From NCBI RefSeq assembly GCF_024972755.1, contig NZ_CP087724.1, positions 434,001 through 498,000 on the forward strand: a stretch of DNA of 64,000 nt. Direction: 5' to 3'. Made by a program: the position numbers and the translations under genes. Under the pieces are notes generated by a model. It saw only the letters and a program-made list of their open reading frames with translations. It was not told where the DNA came from and made no database searches. Below are positions 49,424-58,911 of this stretch, piece after piece (the first letter of the stretch is position 1; every line of letters starts with the position of its first letter). The DNA is from Halanaeroarchaeum sp. HSR-CO (GTDB lineage: Archaea > Halobacteriota > Halobacteria > Halobacteriales > Halobacteriaceae).

Positions 49424-50908
49424 GTGCCCGTGACTCCCACGTATAGCCATAGATTCATGGAGTCCGAAGGCAACATCTCCGCAGACCTCGCCGACACGTT
49501 ACAACGACACCGGAGCACCCAGCAGGGCAGCGGTGGGACACTCGTGTTGAGCGACGACGAGGGCTACGTCGGGGACGAGATCATGATTCTCGGGCGCAAT
49601 CTGCCCGAGAATCTGACGGTGGAACTCACGTGGCACACCACCAGCGGCAACTGGGGCGTCCTGCAGGGCAACGAGATCATGGGGGCCCAGTACCAGTCCC
49701 GCGTCGAGACCCTCGGGACCGTCGAGACCGACGGGTCCGGCCAGTTCGACTTCACGTACGAGATCCCCGAGGATTACGGCGGATCGCACACGATCGAGGT
49801 CCAGAAACCGGACGGCGGGCGACTCGCCCGGACGGAGTTCGAGATCATCCCGTGGTTCGAACTCGTAAACGAGAGTGCCCCGCTGGGCGAGACGTTCACC
49901 ATCAAGGGCTACGGCCTCGGTCCGAACCCGATCACCAACAACTACCAGGTCACCTACGACAACGGGATGGTCGGGTTCGTGACCGGCGTGTTGAACAACG
50001 GGACGGCCACCGCACAGATACGGGCCACCGGTCACGTGGGCAAACACGGCATCCAGATCTGGCGGAACTACCGTGGGGTCCCCTTCCTCCAGAACAACAC
50101 CCAGTCGCCGTACGGGCCGGTCGCCGGCGGCCGGGAATCCGTGTGGACCGTCGACGTGACCGAACTCGAATCCGAACCGTCCTCGGCGTGGGTCGACCCG
50201 CAACTCGACGAGTCGCCGCTCGCGGTGCACTACCCCGACATCGACCGGGACACCGACGCTTCGATGGAGATCACGCCGTCCTCGGGCCAGGCCGGGACGA
50301 CGGCGTTCATTCGTGGCCGCGACTTCCCGCCGGAGACGGCGGTCGACCTCATCTGGCACCGACACCAGGGCCACCGCGTGAAGGGCATCGAGATCGTGCC
50401 GGTCCCCAAACCGGACGTCCTGCCGACCGTCGAGACCGACGAGGACGGGAACTTCCAGTACGAGTTCGAGGTCCCCTCGGACGTGGGATCGACGCGGCCG
50501 ATCACGGCGGAGGTCGACGGCGAATCGGTCGCCGTCACGGGCTTCATGATGCAGCCGGACATCCTCGAGTTCTCCCCGACGAGCGGTCCGGTCGGGACGG
50601 AGATCGACATCAAGCTCTCTGGTGTCGGCTGGACGATCTACGAGAACGCGCCGTACTTCGTCTACGATAACAAACCGCTCGGGTACGTCTGCGGCGTGGA
50701 CGACGACGATGCCAATGGCGTCACGCACATCAAGATCGAGGCCACCGGGGAACCGGGACTGCACTTCATCGACGCCTACCCCAGCATCTTCGAGACGCGT
50801 AACGACGAACCCAACTTCGAGATCAAACCGCACCTCTCGTACCTGGACAACCACCCGATGCGGCCGCTGCCGGCCTTCCACTTCGCGTTCGAGGTCACCG
50901 AGGAGTAG
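49424..50908 (+). CDS. Multi-module IPT/TIG-like beta protein
   Basis: A 494-residue acidic protein made of four Ig/IPT-like modules of ~100 residues (about 40-140, 142-250, 275-375 and 377-490). Recurring openings are 'GYVGDEIMILGRNLPEN', 'APLGETFTIKGYGLG', 'GQAGTTAFIRGRDFPPE' and 'GPVGTEIDIKLSGVG', with Trp-His motifs ('ELTWHTT', 'LIWHRH') in modules 1 and 3. There is no signal peptide, Tat motif or membrane anchor, unusual for such modules. The GTG at 49424 fits a TATA-like TTAAATG near 49393; ATG 49457 (MESEGNIS) is the alternative. I do not recognise a function. Confidence 0.75.
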   Translation: MPVTPTYSHRFMESEGNISADLADTLQRHRSTQQGSGGTLVLSDDEGYVGDEIMILGRNLPENLTVELTWHTTSGNWGVLQGNEIMGAQYQSRVETLGTVETDGSGQFDFTYEIPEDYGGSHTIEVQKPDGGRLARTEFEIIPWFELVNESAPLGETFTIKGYGLGPNPITNNYQVTYDNGMVGFVTGVLNNGTATAQIRATGHVGKHGIQIWRNYRGVPFLQNNTQSPYGPVAGGRESVWTVDVTELESEPSSAWVDPQLDESPLAVHYPDIDRDTDASMEITPSSGQAGTTAFIRGRDFPPETAVDLIWHRHQGHRVKGIEIVPVPKPDVLPTVETDEDGNFQYEFEVPSDVGSTRPITAEVDGESVAVTGFMMQPDILEFSPTSGPVGTEIDIKLSGVGWTIYENAPYFVYDNKPLGYVCGVDDDDANGVTHIKIEATGEPGLHFIDAYPSIFETRNDEPNFEIKPHLSYLDNHPMRPLPAFHFAFEVTEE

Positions 50909-51006
50909 ACGGCACCGGTTCCGAGCGAACCGATATCGGCGCTTCGACTGCGTTCTGTGACGCCTGGACCACCGCGATGGGAGAGTGCACCGACCGCTGA
51001 CGCCAA

Positions 51007-51786
51007 TTACCACCGCCGTCCTACCGGATAGATGCAGAGTGGCCGATGGGAATCCGACACGTTCAGGAGAGTCCGAAGGTCGTCATCCCGGAACGCCCCG
51101 ATGGCGACCGTCGACAGGCCCAGTGATTCGGCCTGCAGGTAGATGTTCTGACCGGCGTGGCCGACTTCGATCGGGACGTATCGTCGCCGTCCCCGTTCGC
51201 CGTACTTCTGGGTGGTTCGTTCGTCGACACCGGTGATGACGACGTCGAGTGCTGCGTCACCGACGTGGTCCTGATCGACGGCGATCTCCTGCAACTCGGT
51301 CTGGTGGTTTCCACCCTCGACCAGTTCGAGTGCGTGATCCGTTCTCTCATAGTGATAGATGCCCACGTCGAACTCCACGACGCCCGGGTCGCCGATGACG
51401 ACGAACAGTTCGAGCGGATAGGTGGCTCCTGCACTCGGCGCGGCGCGCAGATCCCGTCTGCCCGTACGCCGTTTCGTGGTTCCCTGCGCGGCCCAGAGGA
51501 GTTGGCCCAGTTCTGCGGCGGTAACCGGCTCGGTCCCGTAGCTGCGTCGCGAACGTCGATCCGCAATAGCCGCCGAGACGGACGCATCTCCCTCGACAGT
51601 TCCTGGACGCGGAAGCGCCGACGGCGCCGCTCGTCGTTCGGTCGCTGAGGCTCCGTTCCCGTCCCCGTCGGCCGCCTCCTCGGACGTGGGAGGCGTGGTG
51701 CCGTCGACGTCGTCGCTCCGGAGACAGCCCGCAGAACCCCAGATGCCGAATGCACCGATCGCCCGTAACCAGCGCCGTCGTTCCAT
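51007..51786 (-). CDS. SagB-type nitroreductase family lipoprotein
   Basis: A 259-residue protein. It opens with MERRRWLRAIGAFGIWGSAGC, a signal ending in a lipobox Cys (~21), followed by an acidic linker. The FMN-binding nitroreductase domain spans ~75-255: 'AIADRRSRRSYGTEPVT', 'ELGQLLWAAQGTT', 'APSAGATYPLELFVVIG', 'DVVITGVDERTTQKYGERG', 'YVPIEVGHAGQNIYLQAESL' and 'TVAIGAFRDDD'. This matches SagB/ThcOx dehydrogenases, and the placement outside the membrane is notable for an FMN enzyme. No azoline-peptide genes surround it, so the substrate is unknown. Confidence 0.85.
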   Translation of the reverse strand: MERRRWLRAIGAFGIWGSAGCLRSDDVDGTTPPTSEEAADGDGNGASATERRAAPSALPRPGTVEGDASVSAAIADRRSRRSYGTEPVTAAELGQLLWAAQGTTKRRTGRRDLRAAPSAGATYPLELFVVIGDPGVVEFDVGIYHYERTDHALELVEGGNHQTELQEIAVDQDHVGDAALDVVITGVDERTTQKYGERGRRRYVPIEVGHAGQNIYLQAESLGLSTVAIGAFRDDDLRTLLNVSDSHRPLCIYPVGRRW

Positions 51787-52013
51787 AGTGGTATTATTTC
51801 CACGAATCATATAGAATGTTTGGCATTTGGCAACGGTCCACGAGCTCTCTGCCGCCCCAACACGCAATCGAGTCATAGTACGTCGTGGTGTCGCCCTCCT
51901 TGATAGCGACCTCGCGGTTGGCACCGCTCCCACCCTTCGATCCGAAAGACACACCGGTTCTCCAGACGGCACTGACCGTGTGGAGCGACCGAACCCGGTT
52001 GTCGCTGATGGAA

Positions 52014-53750
52014 TCAGGACGAGTCCGCTCGTGGAAGCGAGACCGTGAATATCGATCCTCGTGGTTCGTTATCCTCGACCACCACCGAGCCGCCGTAGTT
52101 CTCGACGAGGGTCTCGACGAGATACAAGCCGATCCCGGTGCCGTTGCTGTCCAGTCCGGTTTCTCCTTTCGAAAACATCTGCTCTTTCAGGGTGTCGGGG
52201 ATCCCAGGCCCGTCGTCCGCAATCGAGACGTGTACCTGGCCATCGTCTACCGTCGCCGAGACTGCTACTTCGGGATGGTCGAGGTCATTGTGCTGGATCG
52301 CGTTTTTCAGCAGATTTCGAAAAACGGACCCGAGCATCTCATCCGCTATCACCGACACGTCTGGCAGGGGGCCCGCAATCGTGACTGAGGCATCGGCGAA
52401 GGAGCCTCGGACGGTCTCCACCTCGTTTAGAAGAATCCGTCGCAGATCGACGGACTCGTATTCGGACTCCGAATCGAGCATCACGTTTGCGAGGTCCCGT
52501 GCCGATTTCGTGAGTTCGACTGCCCGTTCTGCGTTTTCGGTGATCCGGTGTACGTATTCGAGTTCGGCTGTCGACAATTCGCCGTCATCTTCGAGGAGGT
52601 CCGCCCAGCCGATGACGGCCTGTAACTGATTTCGGATGTCGTGGCGGACCATCTGGTCCAGGAGTGCTATGTCGTCGCGCTGGCTTTCTATCTGTTGTTG
52701 GGCCGCTTTCCGTGGCGTGATATCACGGATGACGAACAGCGTTCCGAGCCTGTGATCCGTGCCAGCGGTGAAATTCGTAGGAGAGACCTCGAGTGTCCGC
52801 GTTTCATCGTCCGATTCGATCGTCTTCTCGAACGGTGGGACCGTCGCCCCATCGTCTAGTCGTTCGGTCGCTATGGACGGAAAGACGGTTGTGACCCCTT
52901 CGCCAACGAGTCGGGATTCGGTGGCTAACAACGACCGAGCACTATCGTTCACATCCACGATTGCCCCGTCAGTTCCGGCAAGCAGGTACCCTTCCCGCAT
53001 GTACTCGATCGTCCTGGAACGGGCGAGTGCCTTCGTGTCGAAGGTCTCGTAGCGAAACGCTGCGTAGCCAATTCCGGCCATACCGACGGAAAACGAGACG
53101 GGTGTGAAGATCGTGCCTGGCGTCTCGAAGGGGAGCAACTGGAAGGTCTGTGCGACGGACAACAGCATCGGGGCAAAGATAGCTGGGACGAGAATCACCG
53201 CCTGGCTCCGGCTGAGACTCCGATTCGACCACGTCTGGTAGACGATGTAGAACAGTCCTATCGTGGCGAGGACGTAGAACGCAGAGAGGTATGCGACGTA
53301 GATCGGGCTATTGCCGTGAGCGATGACCGAGAACGAACCGACCGAGACGAGATGTGGGTCTTCGAGGAGCACGGGAATCGGGTCGGTGAACAGCCAGACG
53401 AACACCGGTACCAACCACAGAACGATCGCCGTGCCAGTCTTCCAGTTCACCCAGCGACGAGCCGTCCCCATCGAGAGCCCGTAGAAGAATACCGCTGGCG
53501 CCGTCGTGAACGAGCCGAAGTGCAGCATTTTGTACGCCCAGAACGACCGAGTGAATCCCGTCGCCGTCAACTGTACCATCGCGAAAAACGTCCAGAGTGT
53601 AATTGTCGTGGCCAGGATGGTAAAGGTCGTCACCTGCAGGGTCCGTCCGAATTTGCTCAGATAGTACAGCCCGTACACCGTCGTCAGCATTCCCACCAGA
53701 GTTGCCAACAGAATGAGGATTAGTGGTAGATGAAACTGAAAACCATACAT
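52014..53750 (-). CDS. Membrane sensor histidine kinase with 7TM N-terminus and PAS
   Basis: A 578-residue kinase. Seven membrane helices fill residues ~1-225 (histidine kinase N-terminal 7TM type, starting 'MYGFQFHLPLILILLATLVG'). A PAS domain with 'YLLAGTDGAIVDVNDSARSL' follows (~245-350), then the H-box 'LLDQMVRHDIRNQLQAVIGW' (~371), an N-box 'FRNLLKNAIQHND' and 'IADDGPGIPDTL'. A TTTATA box ~27 bp before 53750 supports this leaderless start. It senses an unknown membrane or ligand signal. No response regulator is adjacent. Confidence 0.92.
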   Translation of the reverse strand: MYGFQFHLPLILILLATLVGMLTTVYGLYYLSKFGRTLQVTTFTILATTITLWTFFAMVQLTATGFTRSFWAYKMLHFGSFTTAPAVFFYGLSMGTARRWVNWKTGTAIVLWLVPVFVWLFTDPIPVLLEDPHLVSVGSFSVIAHGNSPIYVAYLSAFYVLATIGLFYIVYQTWSNRSLSRSQAVILVPAIFAPMLLSVAQTFQLLPFETPGTIFTPVSFSVGMAGIGYAAFRYETFDTKALARSRTIEYMREGYLLAGTDGAIVDVNDSARSLLATESRLVGEGVTTVFPSIATERLDDGATVPPFEKTIESDDETRTLEVSPTNFTAGTDHRLGTLFVIRDITPRKAAQQQIESQRDDIALLDQMVRHDIRNQLQAVIGWADLLEDDGELSTAELEYVHRITENAERAVELTKSARDLANVMLDSESEYESVDLRRILLNEVETVRGSFADASVTIAGPLPDVSVIADEMLGSVFRNLLKNAIQHNDLDHPEVAVSATVDDGQVHVSIADDGPGIPDTLKEQMFSKGETGLDSNGTGIGLYLVETLVENYGGSVVVEDNEPRGSIFTVSLPRADSS

Positions 53751-53887
53751 CGAGTTGGTAATTCTCGGATTCTGTATAAATTCTTTCGACACGACCTGTG
53801 CGTGGTCGTCGACCTGGGCTGCAGACCGTCTCGCGATTCGGCATCACTCCGAACGCATCGCGGCCCTCGACGCGACGAGTAGCGTCC

Positions 53888-54424
53888 CTAGCGGCGTTCG
53901 TCCAGCACAGCCGCGGCGAACGCATCGAGTGCCTCGTGGTACGCCGGTGACCCCACACGGTCGCGTTTCACGAGGAGGGTCGCCACGACGTCGGCCCCGG
54001 CGTCCGCCACTCGCTCAACGAGGCGGTGCAGGTACCGCCGCTCGTCGAAGCCACCGTAGGTGAGAAACAGCCCCGTCGGGACGCCGTCGAGGCGTGCCCG
54101 TTCCACGAATCCGGTGACCGGTGGGCAGGAGAGCGTCCACTTCGGCGTCCCGAGGACGAGTGCGTTCACGTCCCGGAGGTCGGTCTCGACGCCCTCGATG
54201 GGGACCGTCGACCCAGGAACGAACGAGCGCGCCAGCCAGTTCCAGTACCGCCGCTCCCGGTCCGGGCGGATCCGCTGGACGGTCGGGACCTCGAACCGCT
54301 CGGCGAGGTTCGCCGCCACGGTCGCGGTCGTGCCCGTCCGCGAATAGTACGTCAAGACCATCTCGTCGCGGACCGTCGCGGGTGGTGTGTCGGTCCCGGG
54401 CCAGGGGTGAGTGTTCTCGGTCAT
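53888..54424 (-). CDS. Flavodoxin family protein
   Basis: A 178-residue flavodoxin-fold protein. The FMN phosphate loop is 'LTYYSRTGTTATVAANLAE' (~25-43), followed by 'NALVLGTPKWTLSCPPVTGF' and 'GLFLTYGGFDERRYLHRLVE', a layout seen in menaquinone-protoporphyrinogen-type and NAD(P)H:quinone oxidoreductase-like flavodoxins. It is the last gene of the UbiD/ABC operon and overlaps the permease stop by 4 bp (ATGA). It may supply electrons or reduced flavin to the pathway; this is inferred from position. Confidence 0.85.
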   Translation of the reverse strand: MTENTHPWPGTDTPPATVRDEMVLTYYSRTGTTATVAANLAERFEVPTVQRIRPDRERRYWNWLARSFVPGSTVPIEGVETDLRDVNALVLGTPKWTLSCPPVTGFVERARLDGVPTGLFLTYGGFDERRYLHRLVERVADAGADVVATLLVKRDRVGSPAYHEALDAFAAAVLDERR

Positions 54425-55176
54425 TGCCAGGTGACGATGGTGGTCTCGAGGCGGGAGACGGCCCCGAAGATGAGCAGTTCGGTCACCGAGACCGTCAAGA
54501 TCGCCGCGAACATCTTGGCCGTCTCGAGCGTGGAGTTATACGAGAGGATCAGGTAGCCGATGCCCTGGTTGCCGACGAGGAACTCGCCGACGATGGCCCC
54601 CGTGAACGCGAGGATGATGCAGATCTTGAGCGCGGCGAACACCGAGGGAAGCGAGGAGTAGCGGTAGACGTTCCAGTAGAGCTGTCGCTTGTTGGCCGAG
54701 AAACTGCGGAGCATGTCGATCGTCTCCTGGTCCGTCGACTTGAACCCCGATAGCGAGTTGACGACCATCGGGAACAGGCTGATCACGTAGCTGATGATCA
54801 CGATGGAGTTGAACCCGAACCCGAACCAGATGATGAACAGGGGCAGCAGGGTGACGACCGGGATCGATCGGACGATCACCACGTAGGGGTAGAAGGTAAC
54901 CTCCACCATCCGCCAGTACGACATCGCGAGCGCGATGAGATAGCCCGTGAGGACGGTGAGGCTGAAGCCGATGAGAAACTCGATCATCGTGATCTGGAGT
55001 TGTTCGAAGATGATCGTCCGACTGTCGACGAACGCCGCGACGATGGCCGAGGGCGTAGGGAGGATATACGACTGGATGCCGAAGAAGGGAACGAGAAACT
55101 CCCACGCGAGGAGGGTGACGACGAAGACGCCCGCAGGGAGGGCGTACTCTCGCGGGAACATCGGGGATCCGTCCAT
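54421..55176 (-). CDS. ABC transporter permease, nitrate/sulfonate/taurine type
   Basis: A 251-residue permease of the SsuC/TauC family with six membrane helices. The EAA-type loop reads 'FKSTDQETIDMLRSFSANKR' with 'QLYWNVYRYSSLPSVFAALK' following (~160-195). It begins 'MDGSPMFPREYALPAGVFVV'. Together with the Tat lipoprotein at 55251-56471 and the ATPase at 58000-58911 it makes a complete importer, split around a UbiD gene. Confidence 0.92.
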   Translation of the reverse strand: MDGSPMFPREYALPAGVFVVTLLAWEFLVPFFGIQSYILPTPSAIVAAFVDSRTIIFEQLQITMIEFLIGFSLTVLTGYLIALAMSYWRMVEVTFYPYVVIVRSIPVVTLLPLFIIWFGFGFNSIVIISYVISLFPMVVNSLSGFKSTDQETIDMLRSFSANKRQLYWNVYRYSSLPSVFAALKICIILAFTGAIVGEFLVGNQGIGYLILSYNSTLETAKMFAAILTVSVTELLIFGAVSRLETTIVTWQ

Positions 55177-55250
55177 ATATCCTGCGTCGAGGTAGTCAGT
55201 CGGGGATTATCAGTGTAGTCGTTGGCGAACGGGCGGTCGGCGCCAGACCG

Positions 55251-56471
55251 TCAGAGGTAGTCGGGACCGACGTCGTAGTCCTCGAGTGCCCCATAAAGCG
55301 CCTCGGCCGTCTCGATGGCGAGGTCCCGGTTCGCTTCGATGAACTCCATCGTGTACGTCGACTCGGCGTCGAGGTCACCCGAGAGTAGCTCGGTCTTCGC
55401 GAAGGCATCGATGGTCCGGGTCATGTCCTCGGTGCGGATCCAGCCCTTCCCGTACTCTTCGCCGACGTCCCGGGAGGGGGCCTGCGAGGCGTAGAGTGCG
55501 GGCAGCGTCTGGCGTTCGAGCTCCTCGTCGAACTCGCCGACGGCGAGCGGTTCGTACAGTTCGATGACGCGATCGACGTCGGTCGCCCAGACCTGGAACG
55601 CCTTCAACCACCCGCGGACGAAGCCGTTCACCCGGTCGGGGTGATTCTCGACGAGGTCGTCGTGGGCGTACAGCATGATGCCGAGGTGACCGAGGACGTC
55701 CTGTGTCCGCAGGACGTTCGTCGACTCGCCCTGCGCGTCGAGGCGGGTCACCATCTGGGGGAAGTAGCGAATGACCGCGTCGATGGACCCGTCGAGGAGG
55801 AGTTTCTGCCCCGAACCGGGCTGGATGTTCCGGAACTCCACGGCGTCGACGTCGACGTCCTTCTCGCGCATGGCGGCCTTGGCGGCCGGGCCGGTGCTCC
55901 CGAAGGGGTACATCCCGACGACCGCCCCTTCGAGGTCCGTCCAGGACGTGATCTCCGTCTCTTCGAGGGAGACGATGCCGTCCATCGGCCCCGCGATGTT
56001 GCCGATGATAGTGAGGGGGGCGTCCTGCTCCATGAGCTGGAGAACGGCGGCGACGTCGGCGTTCCCGAACTCGTCTTTGCCACTCGCGACCGACTTCGCG
56101 GCGGCCTGACCGCCGGATGCCGTCTCGTAGGAGACATCCAGCCCCTCTTCCCGCCAGGTGCCGGTCTCCACGCCGGCGTCGTTGACCGCCGGGGCAAGAC
56201 CGACCCGGTCGAAACGGCCTCGGTACGTGATGTCGGGCCGGTCCGCTTCGGTCGTCGTCGTTGGCTCGTCGTCCTGGGTGGTCGTCGAGCCATCGGTGGT
56301 GGTCGGGTCACCCGATGCAGATTCGCCGATACAGCCCGCGAGCGCTCCCGTCAGACCGGCTCCTGCGGCGGCGAGAACGGCCCGACGCGACCGCGAGTGA
56401 TTGCTTGCGCTGGCTTCCGAGATCGGCGCGTCCCGCGCCGACGGGCATTTCGAACCATCCTCTCGCTCCAT
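55251..56471 (-). CDS. ABC transporter substrate-binding Tat lipoprotein (SsuA/TauA-like)
   Basis: A 406-residue binding protein. A twin-Arg signal with lipobox ('SRRAVLAAAGAGLTGALAGC', Cys ~47) is followed by a Thr/Asp-rich linker (~50-80) and an NMT1/SsuA-type domain: 'LDVSYETASGGQAAAKSVAS', 'FGNADVAAVLQL', 'LEGAVVGMYPFGSTGPAAKA' and 'GSGQKLLLDGSIDAVIRYFP'. The binding site glycine-rich loop and anion-accommodating Ser/Thr suggest an acidic small molecule. It lies between ubiD and the permease gene and is the likely ligand-recruiting component. Confidence 0.9.
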   Translation of the reverse strand: MEREDGSKCPSARDAPISEASASNHSRSRRAVLAAAGAGLTGALAGCIGESASGDPTTTDGSTTTQDDEPTTTTEADRPDITYRGRFDRVGLAPAVNDAGVETGTWREEGLDVSYETASGGQAAAKSVASGKDEFGNADVAAVLQLMEQDAPLTIIGNIAGPMDGIVSLEETEITSWTDLEGAVVGMYPFGSTGPAAKAAMREKDVDVDAVEFRNIQPGSGQKLLLDGSIDAVIRYFPQMVTRLDAQGESTNVLRTQDVLGHLGIMLYAHDDLVENHPDRVNGFVRGWLKAFQVWATDVDRVIELYEPLAVGEFDEELERQTLPALYASQAPSRDVGEEYGKGWIRTEDMTRTIDAFAKTELLSGDLDAESTYTMEFIEANRDLAIETAEALYGALEDYDVGPDYL

Positions 56472-56547
56472 ACGGTATACCGGGTCCGATAGACCTTACA
56501 CCCGTTTCGAGTATGTTGAGGGCTTTAAGAGCGCTCGCGGGCCGGTA

Positions 56548-57984
56548 TCACTGGACGCCGCCGTCTCCGCCGGACAACGCATCGCCGAACTTCTCCCGGA
56601 GGGCCGCCGCCAGTTCGTCGGTGATCCGCGAATCCTCGGGGAACGACTCGCGCCAGTGGTACGGTCGCGTGGCGTCGATGATCGCTCGACTGTTCGTCAG
56701 GTCTCCAGATTGCTTTCGCTCGGGCGGAATCCGGGGGTCGAGCGGGGTGCTCCAGGTGTCGGCGACGATCTGGATGTCCTCCTCGGGGTCACACCGACTC
56801 GTGATCGCCCAGAGCACCTCTTGCCAGTCGAAGACGTCGACGTCGGCGTCGACGACCACCGTGAAGCGGCCGTGATACGCCCCCGCTGGTAGCGAGATGG
56901 CCTGCATCCCGACCTGGGTGCTGTGGCCCGCGTACTGCTGGTCGACCGCGACGACCTGGAAGTACGGGCCCGGCATGAACGCGTTGACGGCCTCGATCCC
57001 CGGGATTCCGGCCTGGTCGAGTTCGTCCCACAGGCGTGCTGCCGAGCGGATGACCGAGAGCGCCGAGGGGGCGATGGAGACGTTGTAGCCGAAGATGATC
57101 GGGTCGGGCCGATGGTAGATTCGCTCCACGGTCATCGGGCGGACCGACTGCGTTCCGCTCCCGTAATAGCCCGTCCACTCGCCGAACGGTCCCTCTTCGA
57201 CCGGTTCGGTCTCCGGGTAGACGTGTCCCTCGAGGACCAGTTCCGCAGCGCTCGGTATCGGGAGGCCAGTCATCTGTCCCTCGACGACCTCGAGTGCCTC
57301 GCCGCGGCGCCCGCCGGCGTACTCGAGTTCGTCGACGTCCTCCGGGAGGCGCTCGTTCGCGGCGGCGAACAGGTCCGGTGCGTGCCCGACGGAGACGACG
57401 ACGGGGAACGGTTCGTCCTCGTCGAGATACGAGTCCCTGTTACGTCGCCCATCCTTCCCCGGCGAGATGTACACGGTCGCTTCGTCGGGACCGTGGATCT
57501 GGACGCGGTAGGTGCCGGCGTTGAGCGCGCCCGTCTCGGCATTGCGGGTGACGACCACGTCTGCGGTCCCGATGTATCGCCCGCCGTCGTCGGCGTGCCA
57601 CTTGGGGACGGGAAAGTCGAGCAGGTTCACGTCGTCGCCCGCGATGACGGTGTCGGTGACCGGCCCCGCGTCGACGGTTCGGGGTTCCAGCGCCTTCGTC
57701 AACGTGCCTTGCTCCTTGTGGGCGCTTACCGCCTCGCGCAGGCTGGTCGTCGGGTCGTACCCCAGTGCGAGCGAGGCCTGGAGTGGGGTATCGAACCCGT
57801 TGGTTAGGACTCGTAGCCCCGTTTCGTAGCCGACGACGTCGTCGAAGAGGACGGCGGTCTCGAGGCCGTCCCGGCGGACCAGGTCGGAGACGCCCCCGAT
57901 CTCGAGGTCCCAGTGGGCGCCGTGGAGTTCGGTCAGCTGGTCGTACTCGCGCAGTCGGTCGAGGTAGTCGCGGAGGTCGTACAT
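56548..57984 (-). CDS. UbiD family decarboxylase
   Basis: A 478-residue prenylated-FMN-dependent (de)carboxylase. It starts 'MYDLRDYLDRLREYDQLTEL', has 'NAGTYRVQIHGPDEATVYIS' (~160-180), the active-site glutamates in 'VEEGPFGEWTGYYGSGTQSV' (~265-285) and 'RCDPEEDIQIVADTWSTPLD' near the end. The length fits non-UbiD-sensu-stricto members that act on aromatic or heteroaromatic acids. No UbiX-like prenyltransferase is in the window. The embedding in an importer operon with a dihydroxyphthalate-decarboxylase-like gene suggests an aromatic carboxylic acid substrate. Confidence 0.93.
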   Translation of the reverse strand: MYDLRDYLDRLREYDQLTELHGAHWDLEIGGVSDLVRRDGLETAVLFDDVVGYETGLRVLTNGFDTPLQASLALGYDPTTSLREAVSAHKEQGTLTKALEPRTVDAGPVTDTVIAGDDVNLLDFPVPKWHADDGGRYIGTADVVVTRNAETGALNAGTYRVQIHGPDEATVYISPGKDGRRNRDSYLDEDEPFPVVVSVGHAPDLFAAANERLPEDVDELEYAGGRRGEALEVVEGQMTGLPIPSAAELVLEGHVYPETEPVEEGPFGEWTGYYGSGTQSVRPMTVERIYHRPDPIIFGYNVSIAPSALSVIRSAARLWDELDQAGIPGIEAVNAFMPGPYFQVVAVDQQYAGHSTQVGMQAISLPAGAYHGRFTVVVDADVDVFDWQEVLWAITSRCDPEEDIQIVADTWSTPLDPRIPPERKQSGDLTNSRAIIDATRPYHWRESFPEDSRITDELAAALREKFGDALSGGDGGVQ

Positions 57985-57999
57985 GGTCGGTGATGGTGC

Positions 58000-58911
58000 T
58001 TACGTCCGGCTGAGGCCCAGGTCCTCGCGGAGTCGTGCCTTGACCCGCTCGAACTCCTGGCTCGACTCGATCTCGAGACGGCGGCCCCAGCGCGGTCGGT
58101 CGATGTCGACGGTCATCTCGTCGACGATGGTCGCGGGTTTCTCCGAGAGGACGAGGATGCGATCGGCGAGGTAGATGGCCTCCTCGATGTCGTGGGTGAC
58201 GAACAGGACCGTCTTCTGCTCGTTCGACCAGAGTTCGAGCAGTTCGCTCTGGAGGCCGTCGCGGGTCTGGGCGTCGAGCGCGCCGAACGGTTCATCCATG
58301 AGCAGTATCTTCGGGTCGACCGCCAATGCCCTGGCCAGGCCGACGCGCTGTTGCATCCCGCCCGAGAGCTCGGCGGGCTGGTTGTCCTCGTAGCCGGCGA
58401 GGCCGACCTTCTCGATCCACTCGCGGGCGATCCGCTCTCGTGGCTCTTTCGCCATGCCCTCCTGGACCTTGAGCCCCATCGCGACGTTCTCGAGGACCGA
58501 CTTCCAGGGGAGCAGTACGAAGTTCTGGAACACCATCGCGACCTCGGGGGAGGGACGGTCGATGGGCGTGCTCTCGACGGTGATGGTTCCGGCGGACGGC
58601 GACGTGATGCCCGCGACCATCTCGAGGAGGGTGGTCTTCCCACAGCCAGAGGGACCCACGATGACCACGAACTCCTCGTCGGCGACGGAGAAGGAGAGGT
58701 TCTCGAAGACGGAGACCCCATCGGGTGGCTCCCCGTACTGCTTCGAGACGTTCATGACGTCGATGCACCGTTTCATCGTCTCCGCAATCGCCGTGGAGGT
58801 ACCTAAACGCCCCGACCGGGCGCCAGTACTGGTGTTTTCGGTGGCCTCTGGCGCCAAATCGTTGGTTCGACGGTCCGTCTCGGTTCCGTCCGCGTCGGTG
58901 TTCGCGGTCAC
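58000..58911 (-). CDS. ABC transporter ATP-binding protein, SsuB/TauB type
   Basis: A 303-residue ATPase with Walker A 'GPSGCGKTTLLEMVAG', Q-loop 'MVFQNFVLLPWKSV', signature 'LSGGMQQRVGLARAL', Walker B 'ILLMDEPFGALD' and 'FVTHDIEEAIYLADRIL', the standard nitrate/sulfonate set. The GTG at 58911 overlaps the stop of the upstream gene as GTGA and gives a ~45-residue acidic N-terminal extension. The ATG at 58776 (MKRCIDVMNVSKQYG) is the conventional start and cannot be excluded. It energises the importer encoded downstream. Confidence 0.9.
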   Translation of the reverse strand: MTANTDADGTETDRRTNDLAPEATENTSTGARSGRLGTSTAIAETMKRCIDVMNVSKQYGEPPDGVSVFENLSFSVADEEFVVIVGPSGCGKTTLLEMVAGITSPSAGTITVESTPIDRPSPEVAMVFQNFVLLPWKSVLENVAMGLKVQEGMAKEPRERIAREWIEKVGLAGYEDNQPAELSGGMQQRVGLARALAVDPKILLMDEPFGALDAQTRDGLQSELLELWSNEQKTVLFVTHDIEEAIYLADRILVLSEKPATIVDEMTVDIDRPRWGRRLEIESSQEFERVKARLREDLGLSRT

